From assembly GCA_963711505.1 (NCBI GenBank), contig CAVQEJ010000001.1, positions 1 through 64,000 of the forward strand: a DNA stretch of 64,000 bases, written 5' to 3'. Origin of the DNA: JAGWRA01 sp963711505 (GTDB lineage Bacteria > Acidobacteriota > Vicinamibacteria > Vicinamibacterales > CAVVIG01). This document shows, piece by piece, positions 56,523 to 64,000 of this stretch (the stretch's first letter is position 1; every line of letters starts with the position of its first letter). The notes below the pieces were generated by a model that made no database searches, had not been told where the DNA came from, and saw nothing but the letters and a program-made list of their open reading frames with translations. The translations under genes and the position numbers were made by a program.

Positions 56523-59247
56523 CCTCCGAACAGGGCTCACAGGGCTCACAGGGCTCACCGGGCTCACGCACGGTCCGGCTCGCGACGACGCTGTACCCGG
56601 ATGGCGCTCGATCCTGCCGCGGCGCTTCCGCGATGCGTACGCGAGCGAGCTCGACGCGTCATTCGAACGGATCGCCGCCGACGCGCGGCGCCGCGGCCGC
56701 TTCGCCGTGCTGAACGTCACGATGCGCGCGATGGCCGACCTCGTCGGCCGGGCGCCGAGACAGCACCTCGCCACGGCGCGCACCGGACGCCTCGGGGCGA
56801 TCTGGACGGGCACCTGGCAGGACGTCCGGCACGGCGCCCGGCGCCTTCGCCGCACGCCGTCGTTCACGCTCGCATCGATCCTGACGCTCGCGCTCGGGAT
56901 CGCGGCGGCGACCTCGGTCTTCTCCCTCGTCAACGGCGTCGTCCTGAATCCCCTGCCGTATCCCCGTTCTGACCGCATCGTGTACGTCGATCACGGAGCC
57001 ACCGGCCTCGGCATGTCGCATGGCCTCGGTGTGACCTACGGGTTCTACCGGTTCTATGCCGATCACCTGCACTCGGTGGCGGCGATGGCGGCGTACCAGC
57101 ACGAAACCAGCACCCTGACCGGTGCGGGTGATCCGGTGCGGCTCATCGGCATGAACGTCACGCCGTCGCTCCAGGCGGTGCTCCGCGTACAACCACAGTT
57201 CGGCCGATGGTTCACCGCCGCCGAGGGTCGTCCCGGTGCCGCGGCGGTAGTCATCCTCTCGCACCGGCTCTGGCGCGAGCGCTTCCAGTCCAACGCGGCG
57301 ATCGTCGGAACGACCATCGTGCTCGAAGGGACGCCGCGCACGGTCATCGGCGTGATGCCGGCCTCGTTTGCGTTTCCAGCACCGGAGGTGATGTTCTGGA
57401 CGCCGAACGTCGTCCCCGCGACCGGCATTGGCGGCTGGAACGAGGAGGCAGTGGCGCGGCTGGCGCGCGGCGCCACGCCGGCGACGGTCGCGAGCGAGAT
57501 CACGTCTCTCTTTCCGTTGCTGCGCCGGACGACGGACGATCCGGGCCGGGTGAAGTCGTACCTGGACGAGGCCGGGATCACGCCGCGAATCGTGTCCCTC
57601 AAGGATGACATCGTCGGCAATATCCGGTCGACGCTCTGGATCCTGCTCGGCACGGTCGGCTTCGTCCTGCTCATCGCCGTCGCGAACGTGGCGAACCTCT
57701 TCCTGGTCCGCGCCGAAGAGGCGCGACGGGACATTGCCGTGCGAACGGCTCTCGGCGCGAGCCGGACCCGGCTCATCCGGGGATTCCTGACCGAGAGCCT
57801 GCTGCTCGCACTCACCGCCGGGGCCCTCGGTGTCGGGCTCGCCGCGGCGGCCGTCCGCGTGCTCCGGCTGCGCGCGCCGGTCAACATCCCGCGTCTGAAC
57901 GAGGTTCACCTCGATCCGACCGTCGTCGGCGTCGCCCTCGGCCTCACGCTGCTGGCCGCGCTGCTGCTCGGCCTGATTGCGTCACTTCGCCGTCAGGACA
58001 ATCTGACCGAGGCGCTCAAGGAAGGCAGCCACCGGACGACCGCGGGACGCGGACTGCTGCGGGGCCGGAACGTGCTGGTGGCCGTGCAGGTCGCGCTCGC
58101 GATGGTGCTGCTCATCGGCGCGGGGTTGCTGTTCCGCACGTTCGGGGCTCTCCGGTCGGTCGACCTCGGCTTCAGCCAGCGCCAGGCGCTGACCTTCATG
58201 ATCGGTCTGCCGACATCCCGCTACGACACCCCCGAGGCGCAGGCGGCGTTCCACGAGCAGCTGCTCGATCGCCTGCGCGCGCTGCCAGGCGTCAGATCGG
58301 CGGCGGCCGTCGCCACCTGCCTGCCGCTCTCGAACAGCCTGTGCTGGGGCGACGTGATGCAGGCCGAGGGACATCCCACCCCCGCGGGAAAGGTGCCTCC
58401 GGTCACCGGCCTCCGGCTCGCGACGACGGACTACTTCCATACGATGGGGATTCCCGTGCGCGGTCGCGCCTTCGACGCCGCCGATGGAACGCGTGAGACG
58501 GCGCCGGTCGTCCTCAGCCAGGCCGCCGCACACGCCTATTTCAAAGGGGAGGACGCACTGGGCGGCCACGTCCGGTTCAGGCCGGACGAACCGTGGCACG
58601 TCGTGATCGGCATTGCGGGCAACGTGCACGCCCGGGTCCAGAACAACGACCTCGAACGCCTGGCCTACCTGCCGGTCCGGGCGGCCAACGTGCCAGCGCC
58701 GCCAGCCAGCACGCTGACCTACGTCGTGGCGACGTCCGTCTCGCCGGTCTCCCTGACGAACACGGTGCGCCGTACGCTGACCACTCTGGATCCCAACCTC
58801 CCGATGGCCGAAGTCCAGCCTTTGCAGGGAGTGATCGACCACGCCACGGCGCCGGCGTCGTTCGCCCTGGTGCTCATCGGCCTGGCGGCCACGATCGCGC
58901 TGTTACTCGGCGCCGTCGGGGTCTATGCGGTCGTCGCCTATGCCGTGAGCCGGCGGACGGCGGAGATCGGCCTGCGGCTCGCGTTGGGTGCGCAGGCGTC
59001 GGACGTGCTGCGCCTGGTATTCACGCAGGGAGGCACGGTCGTGCTCGCCGGCATCGCCATCGGCCTGGCGGGTGCGGTCGCCCTGACACGACTGATGCAG
59101 GGCATGCTGTTCGGCGTCAGCGCCACCGATCCCCTGAGCTACGTGGCACTCACCGGCCTCATGCTGCTGGTGGCGGCGCTCGCCGTCTACCTGCCGGCCC
59201 GCCGGGCGTCGCGCGTCGATCCGACCGAGGCGCTGCGGAGCGAATAG
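56519..59247 (+). CDS. ADOP: MacB/FtsX-type permease with duplicated domain, one frameshift
   Basis: About 909 residues: two FtsX/MacB-type permease halves, each with MacB_PCD periplasmic domain. First half: DVRHGARRLRRTPSFTLASI, LTLALGIAAATSVFSLVNGV, LPYPRSDRIVYVDH, then three helices around AVRTALGASRTRLIRGFLTE. The second starts NVLVAVQVALAMVLLIGAGL and ends EIGLRLALGAQASDVLRLVF and YLPARRASRVDPTEALRSE. No ATPase is nearby, as in orphan ADOPs. The extended N-terminus (ILPRRFRDAYASELDASFER) is typical of the family. A lost base near 56604 splits it from MTSEQGSQGSQGSPGS, encoded by a 9-bp tandem repeat (56529-56566). Confidence 0.85.
56529..56566 (+). repeat. In-frame 9-bp tandem repeat at the ADOP N-terminus
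   Basis: cagggctca occurs four times (the last as ccgggctca), encoding QGS QGS QGS PGS. It could vary in copy number by slippage without changing the frame. Confidence 0.8.
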
Positions 59248-59566
59248 GCCGGCGCGGCTTCGGCGGTGGCCGGGCGTCTCGCCTGCCGTCCCGCCCGTTG
59301 GTGGACCAGGCTGCCCTGAGGAGTGCGAAGGATCTGCGGGCCGCCACACGGGCTTGATCTCGCCCTGGGCGGCCCCTACGTCCTCTGGATTCCCGCTTCC
59401 GCGGGCATGACGAAGGGGATGTTCGTCGTCTCGGCGAACGCAGGGCCCCGGGACCAGGCTCATCCTCCTGCTCGTCGTAGCGCCGAGCTTCAGCTCGGCC
59501 CGTCGCCTCTCCCGGATTAGAATAGACTCATCCGTATCCCGTCAGGACCAGGCAGGAGCTTTCCCA
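59248..59566. other. Repeat-filled spacer between ADOP and M16 genes
   Basis: Contains a family A hairpin (59342-59378: GGGCCGCCACACGGGCTTGA with CTGGGCGGCCCC), a ggattcccgcttccgcggg element (59388-59408), a tcggcgaacgcagg copy (59431-59444) and a family C hairpin GCCGAGCTTCAGCTCGGC (59482-59499). No gene. Four types of repeat occur within 170 bp. Confidence 0.75.
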
Positions 59567-60944
59567 ATGCGATTCCGTGCTCTCTTTGTCGCGCTGCTGG
59601 CCGGCGCGCTCTCCGTGCCCGGGCTGTCGGCGGCGCCTCCCGCCGCGGCCGCGCGGGCAGCCGCGGCTCCGGCCCTGACCGTTCCCTACACGCAGTTCAC
59701 GCTGGCCAACGGGCTGCACGTCATCCTGCACGAGGATCACCGCGTGCCGATGATCGCGACCGACATCTGGTACCACGTCGGATTGGACCGCGAGCGCCCC
59801 GGCCGCACCGGCTTCGCCCACCTGTTCGAGCACCTGATGTTCATGGGTTCGGGCCACGTGAAGCTCGGCCAGTTCGACAACCTGCTCGAGAGCACCGGCG
59901 GCGACAACAACGCGTCGACGACGACCGACCGGACGAACTACTGGATCACGGCGCCGTCCAACGCGCTCGAGCTCGCGCTGTACCTCGAGGCCGACCGCAT
60001 GGGCTACCTGCTCGACGCCATGTCACCGCAGACGGTCGACGCGCAGCGTGACGTCGTGAAGAACGAACGGCGCCAGAGCTACGAGAACCGCCCGTACGGC
60101 ATGGCGGACGTCGAGCTGCCGGCCCTGCTCTACCCGCCGGATCATCCCTACCACTGGCCGACGATCGGCAACATGGCGGATCTCTCGGCGGCGAGCTACG
60201 ACGACGTGGTGGCGTTCTTCAAGCGGTACTACTCGCCGAACAATGCCACGCTGGTGATTGCCGGCGACATCGATCCGGCGGCCGCCCGGCGGATGGTCGA
60301 GAAGTGGTTCGGCGACATCCCGCGCGGCGCGCACGTGCCGCCGCTGGCGCCGCCGGCCGCCGAACTCACCGGCGTCGCCCGCAAGACGCTGACCGACCGG
60401 GTGGAGCTGCCACGCCTCTATCTCGCCTGGCTGACGCCGCCGCAGTTCCGGCCCGGCGATGCCGCGCTCGACGTCGTCGCCAGCATCCTGGCGAACGGCA
60501 AGAACTCGCGCCTCTACAAGCGGCTGGTGTACGACCTGCAGATTGCGCAGAACGTGTTCGCGTACCAGGACTCCGAGGAGCTCTCCTCGACGTTCAACAT
60601 CGTGGTGACGCCGCGGCCCGGGCACACCATCGCCGAGGTGCAGCAGGTGGTCGACGAGGAACTCGAGAAGCTGCGCGAGCAGCCGCCGACCGAACACGAG
60701 GTGCAGCGGGCCGTGAACCAGATCGAAGCGTCGTTCTACGACGGCATGGAGAAGATTGGCGGCTTCGGCGGCGTCGCCGACCTGCTGAACGCGTACTACA
60801 CCGAGACGGGCGATCCCGATTACTTCAACGAGGACCTGAGCCGGTACCGCGCGCTGGCGCCGTCCGACATCCAGGCCGCCGTCCGCTACTACCTGCCGGC
60901 CGACCGCCGCGTCGAACTGCAGCGTCGTGCCGGCCAGGAAATAG
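59567..60944 (+). CDS. M16 peptidase, catalytic subunit, frameshift at the C-terminus
   Basis: A zinc metallopeptidase of about 459 residues, exported (SLFVALLAGALSVPGLSA-like leader from MRFRALFVALLAGALSVPGL). The inverted zinc motif HLFEHLMFMG (HxxEH) and the distant Glu in NERRQSYENRPYG are present, so it is the active member. The second lobe starts near ARKTLTDRVELPRLYLAWLT. Near the end, one extra C in CTGCAGC (60920) breaks RRVELSVVPARK-stop (TAG 60942-60944). As read, the frame misses that stop and continues to 61117 through the repeat. Pairs with the inactive M16 gene downstream. Confidence 0.85.
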
Positions 60945-61400
60945 CGAGCGCCTGCGGCCATTCCGAGCGAGCGACAAGCGGATCGCGAGCGAGGAATCTG
61001 CGAAGCTTCGGCGTGGGGGGAGGCTCCGCTTTCGACTTGGCGCGCTGCCGTGTGGCGCCAAGTCGAATGGAAACGCACCCGCGGTGCGTTTCCCGCGGAG
61101 GGCCCCACGCCCACTGAATGATGCGAGCGCCCGCGGCCATTCCGAGCGAGCGACAAGCGGATCGCGAGCGAGGAATCTGCGAAGTCCCGGCGTGGGGGGA
61201 GGCTCCGCTTTCGACTTGGCGCGCTGCCGTGTGGCGCCAAGTCGAATGGAAACGCACCCGCGGGGTTCCCGCGGAGGGCCCCACGCCCACTGAAAGATGC
61301 GAGCGCCTGCGGCCATTCCGAGCGAGCGACAAGCGGATCGCGAGCGAGGAATCTGCAAAGCTTCGGCGTGGGGGTGGGGCCCCACGCCAACTGAATGATG
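60944..61400. repeat. Structured repeat family D: long, long, short tandem array
   Basis: Units start at 60944, 61123 and 61299 (periods 179 and 176). Each begins gcgagcgcctgcggccattc and ends gggccccacgccca-ctga. Long units carry two inverted repeats: CGACTTGGC...GCCAAGTCG and GAAACGC...GCGTTTCC. The short third unit lacks these 78 bp. The array fills the space between the two M16 genes. Reverse-complement relatives are at 19366-19688. Confidence 0.85.
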
Positions 61401-62873
61401 ATAACCATGACTCCGAACCGTCCCGCCCGCTCGATGGTGATCCTCACGACGCTGCTCGCGTGCGCCGTGACCCTTGGGGCCCAGGCGCCGGATCGATCGA
61501 CGCCGCCCGCTCCGGGTCCGCTCCGGCCGCTCCGGTTGCCGGCCATCGAGACCCGGACGCTCACCAATGGCGTGCCCGTCTGGATCGTCGAGGAGCACCA
61601 GGTGCCGGTCGTCCAGGTGAACCTCCTCATCAGCGCCGGCGCGGCGGCCGACCCGGTCGGCAAGTACGGCCTGGCCGACATGACGGCGTCGCTGCTGACC
61701 GACGGCGCCGGCTCGCGATCGGCGCTCGAGGTGGCAGACGCGCTCGACTTCCTCGGCGCCAACCTGAACGCCTCGTCGGGCGTGGATGACTCGGCGATCC
61801 GGCTGCACGTGCCGGTCGAGCACCTGGCGGAGGCGCTGCCGGTGATGGCCGATATCGCCGAGCGGCCGGCGTTTCCCGACGCCGAGCTCGCGCGCACGAA
61901 GCGGGCGCGGCTGACGTCGATCCTCCAGGCGCGTGACAACCCCTCGTCGCTGGCGCAGGTGGCCTTTCCGCACCTGCTGTACGGTGCCTCGCATCGCTAC
62001 GGCACCCCGGACTTCGGCACGGCGGCGAACGTCCGGTCGTTCACGGCCGACGACCTGCGTGGCTTCTACCGGACCTGGTACCGGCCGTCCAACGCCCATC
62101 TCGTCGTCGTCGGCGACGTGAAGCCCGATGCCGTGATGCCGCTGCTCGAGGAGGCGTTCGGCACGTGGCAGGCGACGGGCGCGGAGCCGCCGCGGCCGGC
62201 CCTGCCGGCGGCCGAGGAGCCCGCGCGCCGGCAGATCTACCTGGTCGACAAGCCGGGCGCGGCGCAGTCGGAGATCCGGATCGGCTGGATCGGCGTCGCC
62301 CGCTCCACGCCGGACTTCTTCCCGATCACGGTGATGAACACGCTGCTCGGCGGGTCGTTCACGTCGCGGCTGAACCAGAACCTGCGCGAGAAGCACGGCT
62401 ACACCTACGGCGCCGGTTCCGGCTTCGACATGCGGCTCGCGCCGGGCCCGTTCGCGGCCGGCGCGGCCGTGCAGACGGACAAGACGGCCGAGGCCCTCCG
62501 CGAGTTCTTCAACGAGTTCCACGGCATGCTCACCACGCCGTCGGCCGGCGATGTCGATCGCGCGAAGAACTACGTGGCCCTGCGCTTTCCCGGCACGTTC
62601 CAGCAGACGTCCAGCATCGCCCGCCGCCTCGAACAACTCATCGTGTTCAGCCTGCCGCAGGACTACTACGCGCACTACCAGGAGCGGATCGAGCAGGTGA
62701 CTCCCGCCGACGTCGAACGGGTCGCGCGGAAGTACATCCAGCCCGATCGCTTCATTGTCGTGGTCGTCGGCGACCGCGCGAAGATCGAGGCCGGCCTCGC
62801 CGCGCTGAAGCTCGGTCCGATCACGCCCGTCACGGTCGACCAGATCCTCGGTCCCATCGTCCAGCCGAACTGA
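61395..62873 (+). CDS. M16 peptidase-like, inactive partner subunit
   Basis: A 492-residue M16 family protein without the HxxEH motif: the equivalent place reads KYGLADMTASLLTDGAGSRS. Other M16 features are kept: TRTLTNGVPVWIVEEHQVPV, VDDSAIRLHVPVEHLAEALP, ARTKRARLTSILQARDNPSS, LGGSFTSRLNQNLREKHGYT (the RY-type substrate motif is YTYGAGSGFD). The leader MVILTTLLACAVTLGAQA is a signal peptide. The best start is ATG 61407 or 61395; the earlier ATG ATG comes from the repeat end. Probably forms a heterodimer with the preceding catalytic subunit. Confidence 0.85.
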   Translation: MMITMTPNRPARSMVILTTLLACAVTLGAQAPDRSTPPAPGPLRPLRLPAIETRTLTNGVPVWIVEEHQVPVVQVNLLISAGAAADPVGKYGLADMTASLLTDGAGSRSALEVADALDFLGANLNASSGVDDSAIRLHVPVEHLAEALPVMADIAERPAFPDAELARTKRARLTSILQARDNPSSLAQVAFPHLLYGASHRYGTPDFGTAANVRSFTADDLRGFYRTWYRPSNAHLVVVGDVKPDAVMPLLEEAFGTWQATGAEPPRPALPAAEEPARRQIYLVDKPGAAQSEIRIGWIGVARSTPDFFPITVMNTLLGGSFTSRLNQNLREKHGYTYGAGSGFDMRLAPGPFAAGAAVQTDKTAEALREFFNEFHGMLTTPSAGDVDRAKNYVALRFPGTFQQTSSIARRLEQLIVFSLPQDYYAHYQERIEQVTPADVERVARKYIQPDRFIVVVVGDRAKIEAGLAALKLGPITPVTVDQILGPIVQPN

Positions 62874-62893
62874 CGGGTCTGCGCGTCACCGCT

Positions 62894-62928
62894 CACCGCT
62901 GAGCTGGCCCCGTGCACGGGGAGCGGTG
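62894..62928 (+). terminator. Hairpin terminator after the M16 pair
   Basis: Outer stem CACCGCT/AGCGGTG (62894-62900, 62922-62928) encloses a perfect palindrome CCCCGTGCACGGGG (62908-62921), followed by tacgctctttcctttccc. A short T/C-rich run follows. Confidence 0.55.
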
Positions 62929-62984
62929 TACGCTCTTTCCTTTCCCGCCCCCGGGCATTCCGTCACTTCAGGGAGAGTCTCTCG

Positions 62985-64000
62985 ATGCGCTCACTCATTG
63001 CCACACTGCTGATGGCGCTCGTCGCGCTGCCGGCCGCCGCGGCCGAGCCGCTGCCGACGATCGCGCAGAAGACGGCGGGCCTCACGAAGATCGCAGGCTT
63101 CGTGCCGTTGTACCGCGACGACGCGACCGGCGACATGTACATGGAGATCGATCGGTTCCGCGACGACTTCCTGTACCAGGTCTCGCTGACGGCCGGCGTC
63201 GGCTCGAATCCGATCGGCCTCGACCGCAACCAGCTCGGCCCGACCGCGGTCGTGCACTTCGTCCGCGAGGGTCCGAAGGTCCTGCTCATCCAGCCGAATC
63301 AGGACTACCGGGCCATGACGGACAACAAGGACGTGCAGCGCGGTGTCCGCGAGTCGTTCGCCACCTCCGTGCTGTGGGGCTTCAAGGTGGTGGCCGCCAC
63401 CGGCGACCACGTGCTCGTCGACGCGACCGGCTTCTTCCTGCGCGACGCCCACGGTGTGGCGCGCCAGCTCGAACGGACGAAGCAGGGGAAGTACACGCTG
63501 GACCCGACCCGCAGCGCGTTCTACGAGCCGCGGACGAAGGGCTTCCCCGAGAACACCGAGGTCGAGGTGATGCTCACCTTCACGACCGACGGCACGCCGG
63601 GCGACGAGATCTCGCAGGTGACGCCGACACCCGACGCCGTGACGGTGCGCGAGCACTACTCGCTCGTCCAGCTGCCGCCGCTCGGCAGCTACACGCCGCG
63701 GGCGGCCGATCCGCGCGTCGGCTACTTCGGCGTCCGGTTCAACAACTACGCGGCGCCAATCGACGGGCGGCTGGTCGAGACCTGGATCGCCCGTCACAAG
63801 CTCGTCAAGCAGCACCCGGCGGCCGCGATCTCCGACCCCGTCGAGCCGCTGATGTACTACGTCGACAACACGGCGCCGAAGATCATCCAGGACGCGATCA
63901 TGGAAGGCGTGTCGTGGTGGAACCAGGCGTTCGAGGCGGCCGGATTCCACAACGCGCTGCAGGTGCGGGTGCTGCCCGAGGGGGCCGACCCCATGGATCT
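62985..64000 (+). CDS. DUF5117-type zinc-dependent metalloprotease, 3' end outside the window
   Basis: The first 338 residues of a large (usually 800-900 residue) secreted zinc protease. Signal peptide RSLIATLLMALVALPAAAAE. The DUF5117 N-domain: KTAGLTKIAGFVPLYRDDAT, GVGSNPIGLDRNQLGPTAVV, VHFVREGPKVLLIQPNQDYR, YTPRAADPRVGYFGVRFNNY. The linker to the protease core, LMYYVDNTAPKIIQDAIMEG and VSWWNQAFEAAGFHNALQVR, is also present. The HExxHxxG site lies beyond 64000. GGGAGAG precedes the ATG. Common in Acidobacteriota and Bacteroidota. Confidence 0.85.
   Translation, partial: MRSLIATLLMALVALPAAAAEPLPTIAQKTAGLTKIAGFVPLYRDDATGDMYMEIDRFRDDFLYQVSLTAGVGSNPIGLDRNQLGPTAVVHFVREGPKVLLIQPNQDYRAMTDNKDVQRGVRESFATSVLWGFKVVAATGDHVLVDATGFFLRDAHGVARQLERTKQGKYTLDPTRSAFYEPRTKGFPENTEVEVMLTFTTDGTPGDEISQVTPTPDAVTVREHYSLVQLPPLGSYTPRAADPRVGYFGVRFNNYAAPIDGRLVETWIARHKLVKQHPAAAISDPVEPLMYYVDNTAPKIIQDAIMEGVSWWNQAFEAAGFHNALQVRVLPEGADPMD

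Noticed and set aside
60944..61400. Tandem repeats resembling a CRISPR array
   Set aside because: Units are 176-179 bp with no 25-45 bp repeat/spacer alternation, and no cas gene is present.

Overview
The window is GC-rich bacterial DNA that most resembles Acidobacteriota, probably class Vicinamibacteria. Support comes from a PadR regulator overlapping a fused MacB/FtsX-type permease of the acidobacterial ADOP type, a TonB receptor with an N-terminal carboxypeptidase-regulatory domain, BlaI/M56 and DUF5117-type metalloprotease genes, and many small hairpin repeats between genes. This assignment is inference; there is no rRNA or tRNA to confirm it.

Layout. 1-9.0 kb is a decayed or badly sequenced defence region: the tail of an AlbA_2/AAA_4 protein, a repeat-rich spacer, a broken DUF429 gene, a TIR/deoxyribosyltransferase-like protein, and a type I restriction system (hsdR, an hsdM-hsdS fusion and an accessory gene) with roughly two dozen single-base indels. 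9.0-13.7 kb is a toxin-antitoxin array. Four toxin-antitoxin pairs (a ParE pair, two MazF pairs, DUF433/DUF5615) and a lone HicB are separated by five copies of the 3' part of a doc (death-on-curing) toxin gene, all in one orientation. 13.7-16.3 kb holds a truncated DinB gene, a DUF4097 surface protein and dense hairpin repeats. 16.3-24.3 kb has a NifA-like sigma-54 activator facing the glutamate synthase genes gltB-gltD. 24.7-29.7 kb has an outer-membrane barrel, a TPR protein, a ChbG/YdjC deacetylase, a GT2 glycosyltransferase, an LPG-synthase-like membrane protein and a small metallothionein. 29.7-37.1 kb is one tight minus-strand efflux operon (TetR, membrane fusion lipoprotein, ATPase, TolC, ATPase, two ABC-2 permeases) under a palindromic operator. 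37.3-43.4 kb has an SDR39U1-type epimerase, BlaI-M56, a large TonB receptor and a ferric-reductase-like membrane protein. 43.5-49.3 kb has a SYLF protein, a degraded stretch, and an operon of radical SAM, DegT aminotransferase, DedA and HpcH/HpaI aldolase genes. 49.4-56 kb holds an FAD oxidoreductase, TfoX-like, 2OG-Fe(II) oxygenase, Ada, NhaA and purE-purK. 56.1-64 kb has PadR-ADOP, an active/inactive pair of M16 peptidases separated by a tandem structured repeat, and the start of a zinc metalloprotease.

Two features stand out. One is the doc-remnant-delimited toxin-antitoxin array. The other is a modular hairpin repeat with short and long forms, present in the same order in the gltB-gltD spacer and between the M16 genes. 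A third point affects all annotation here: many genes carry +1 single-base insertions, six of them next to GTAC, so several 'broken' genes may be sequencing artefacts rather than pseudogenes.
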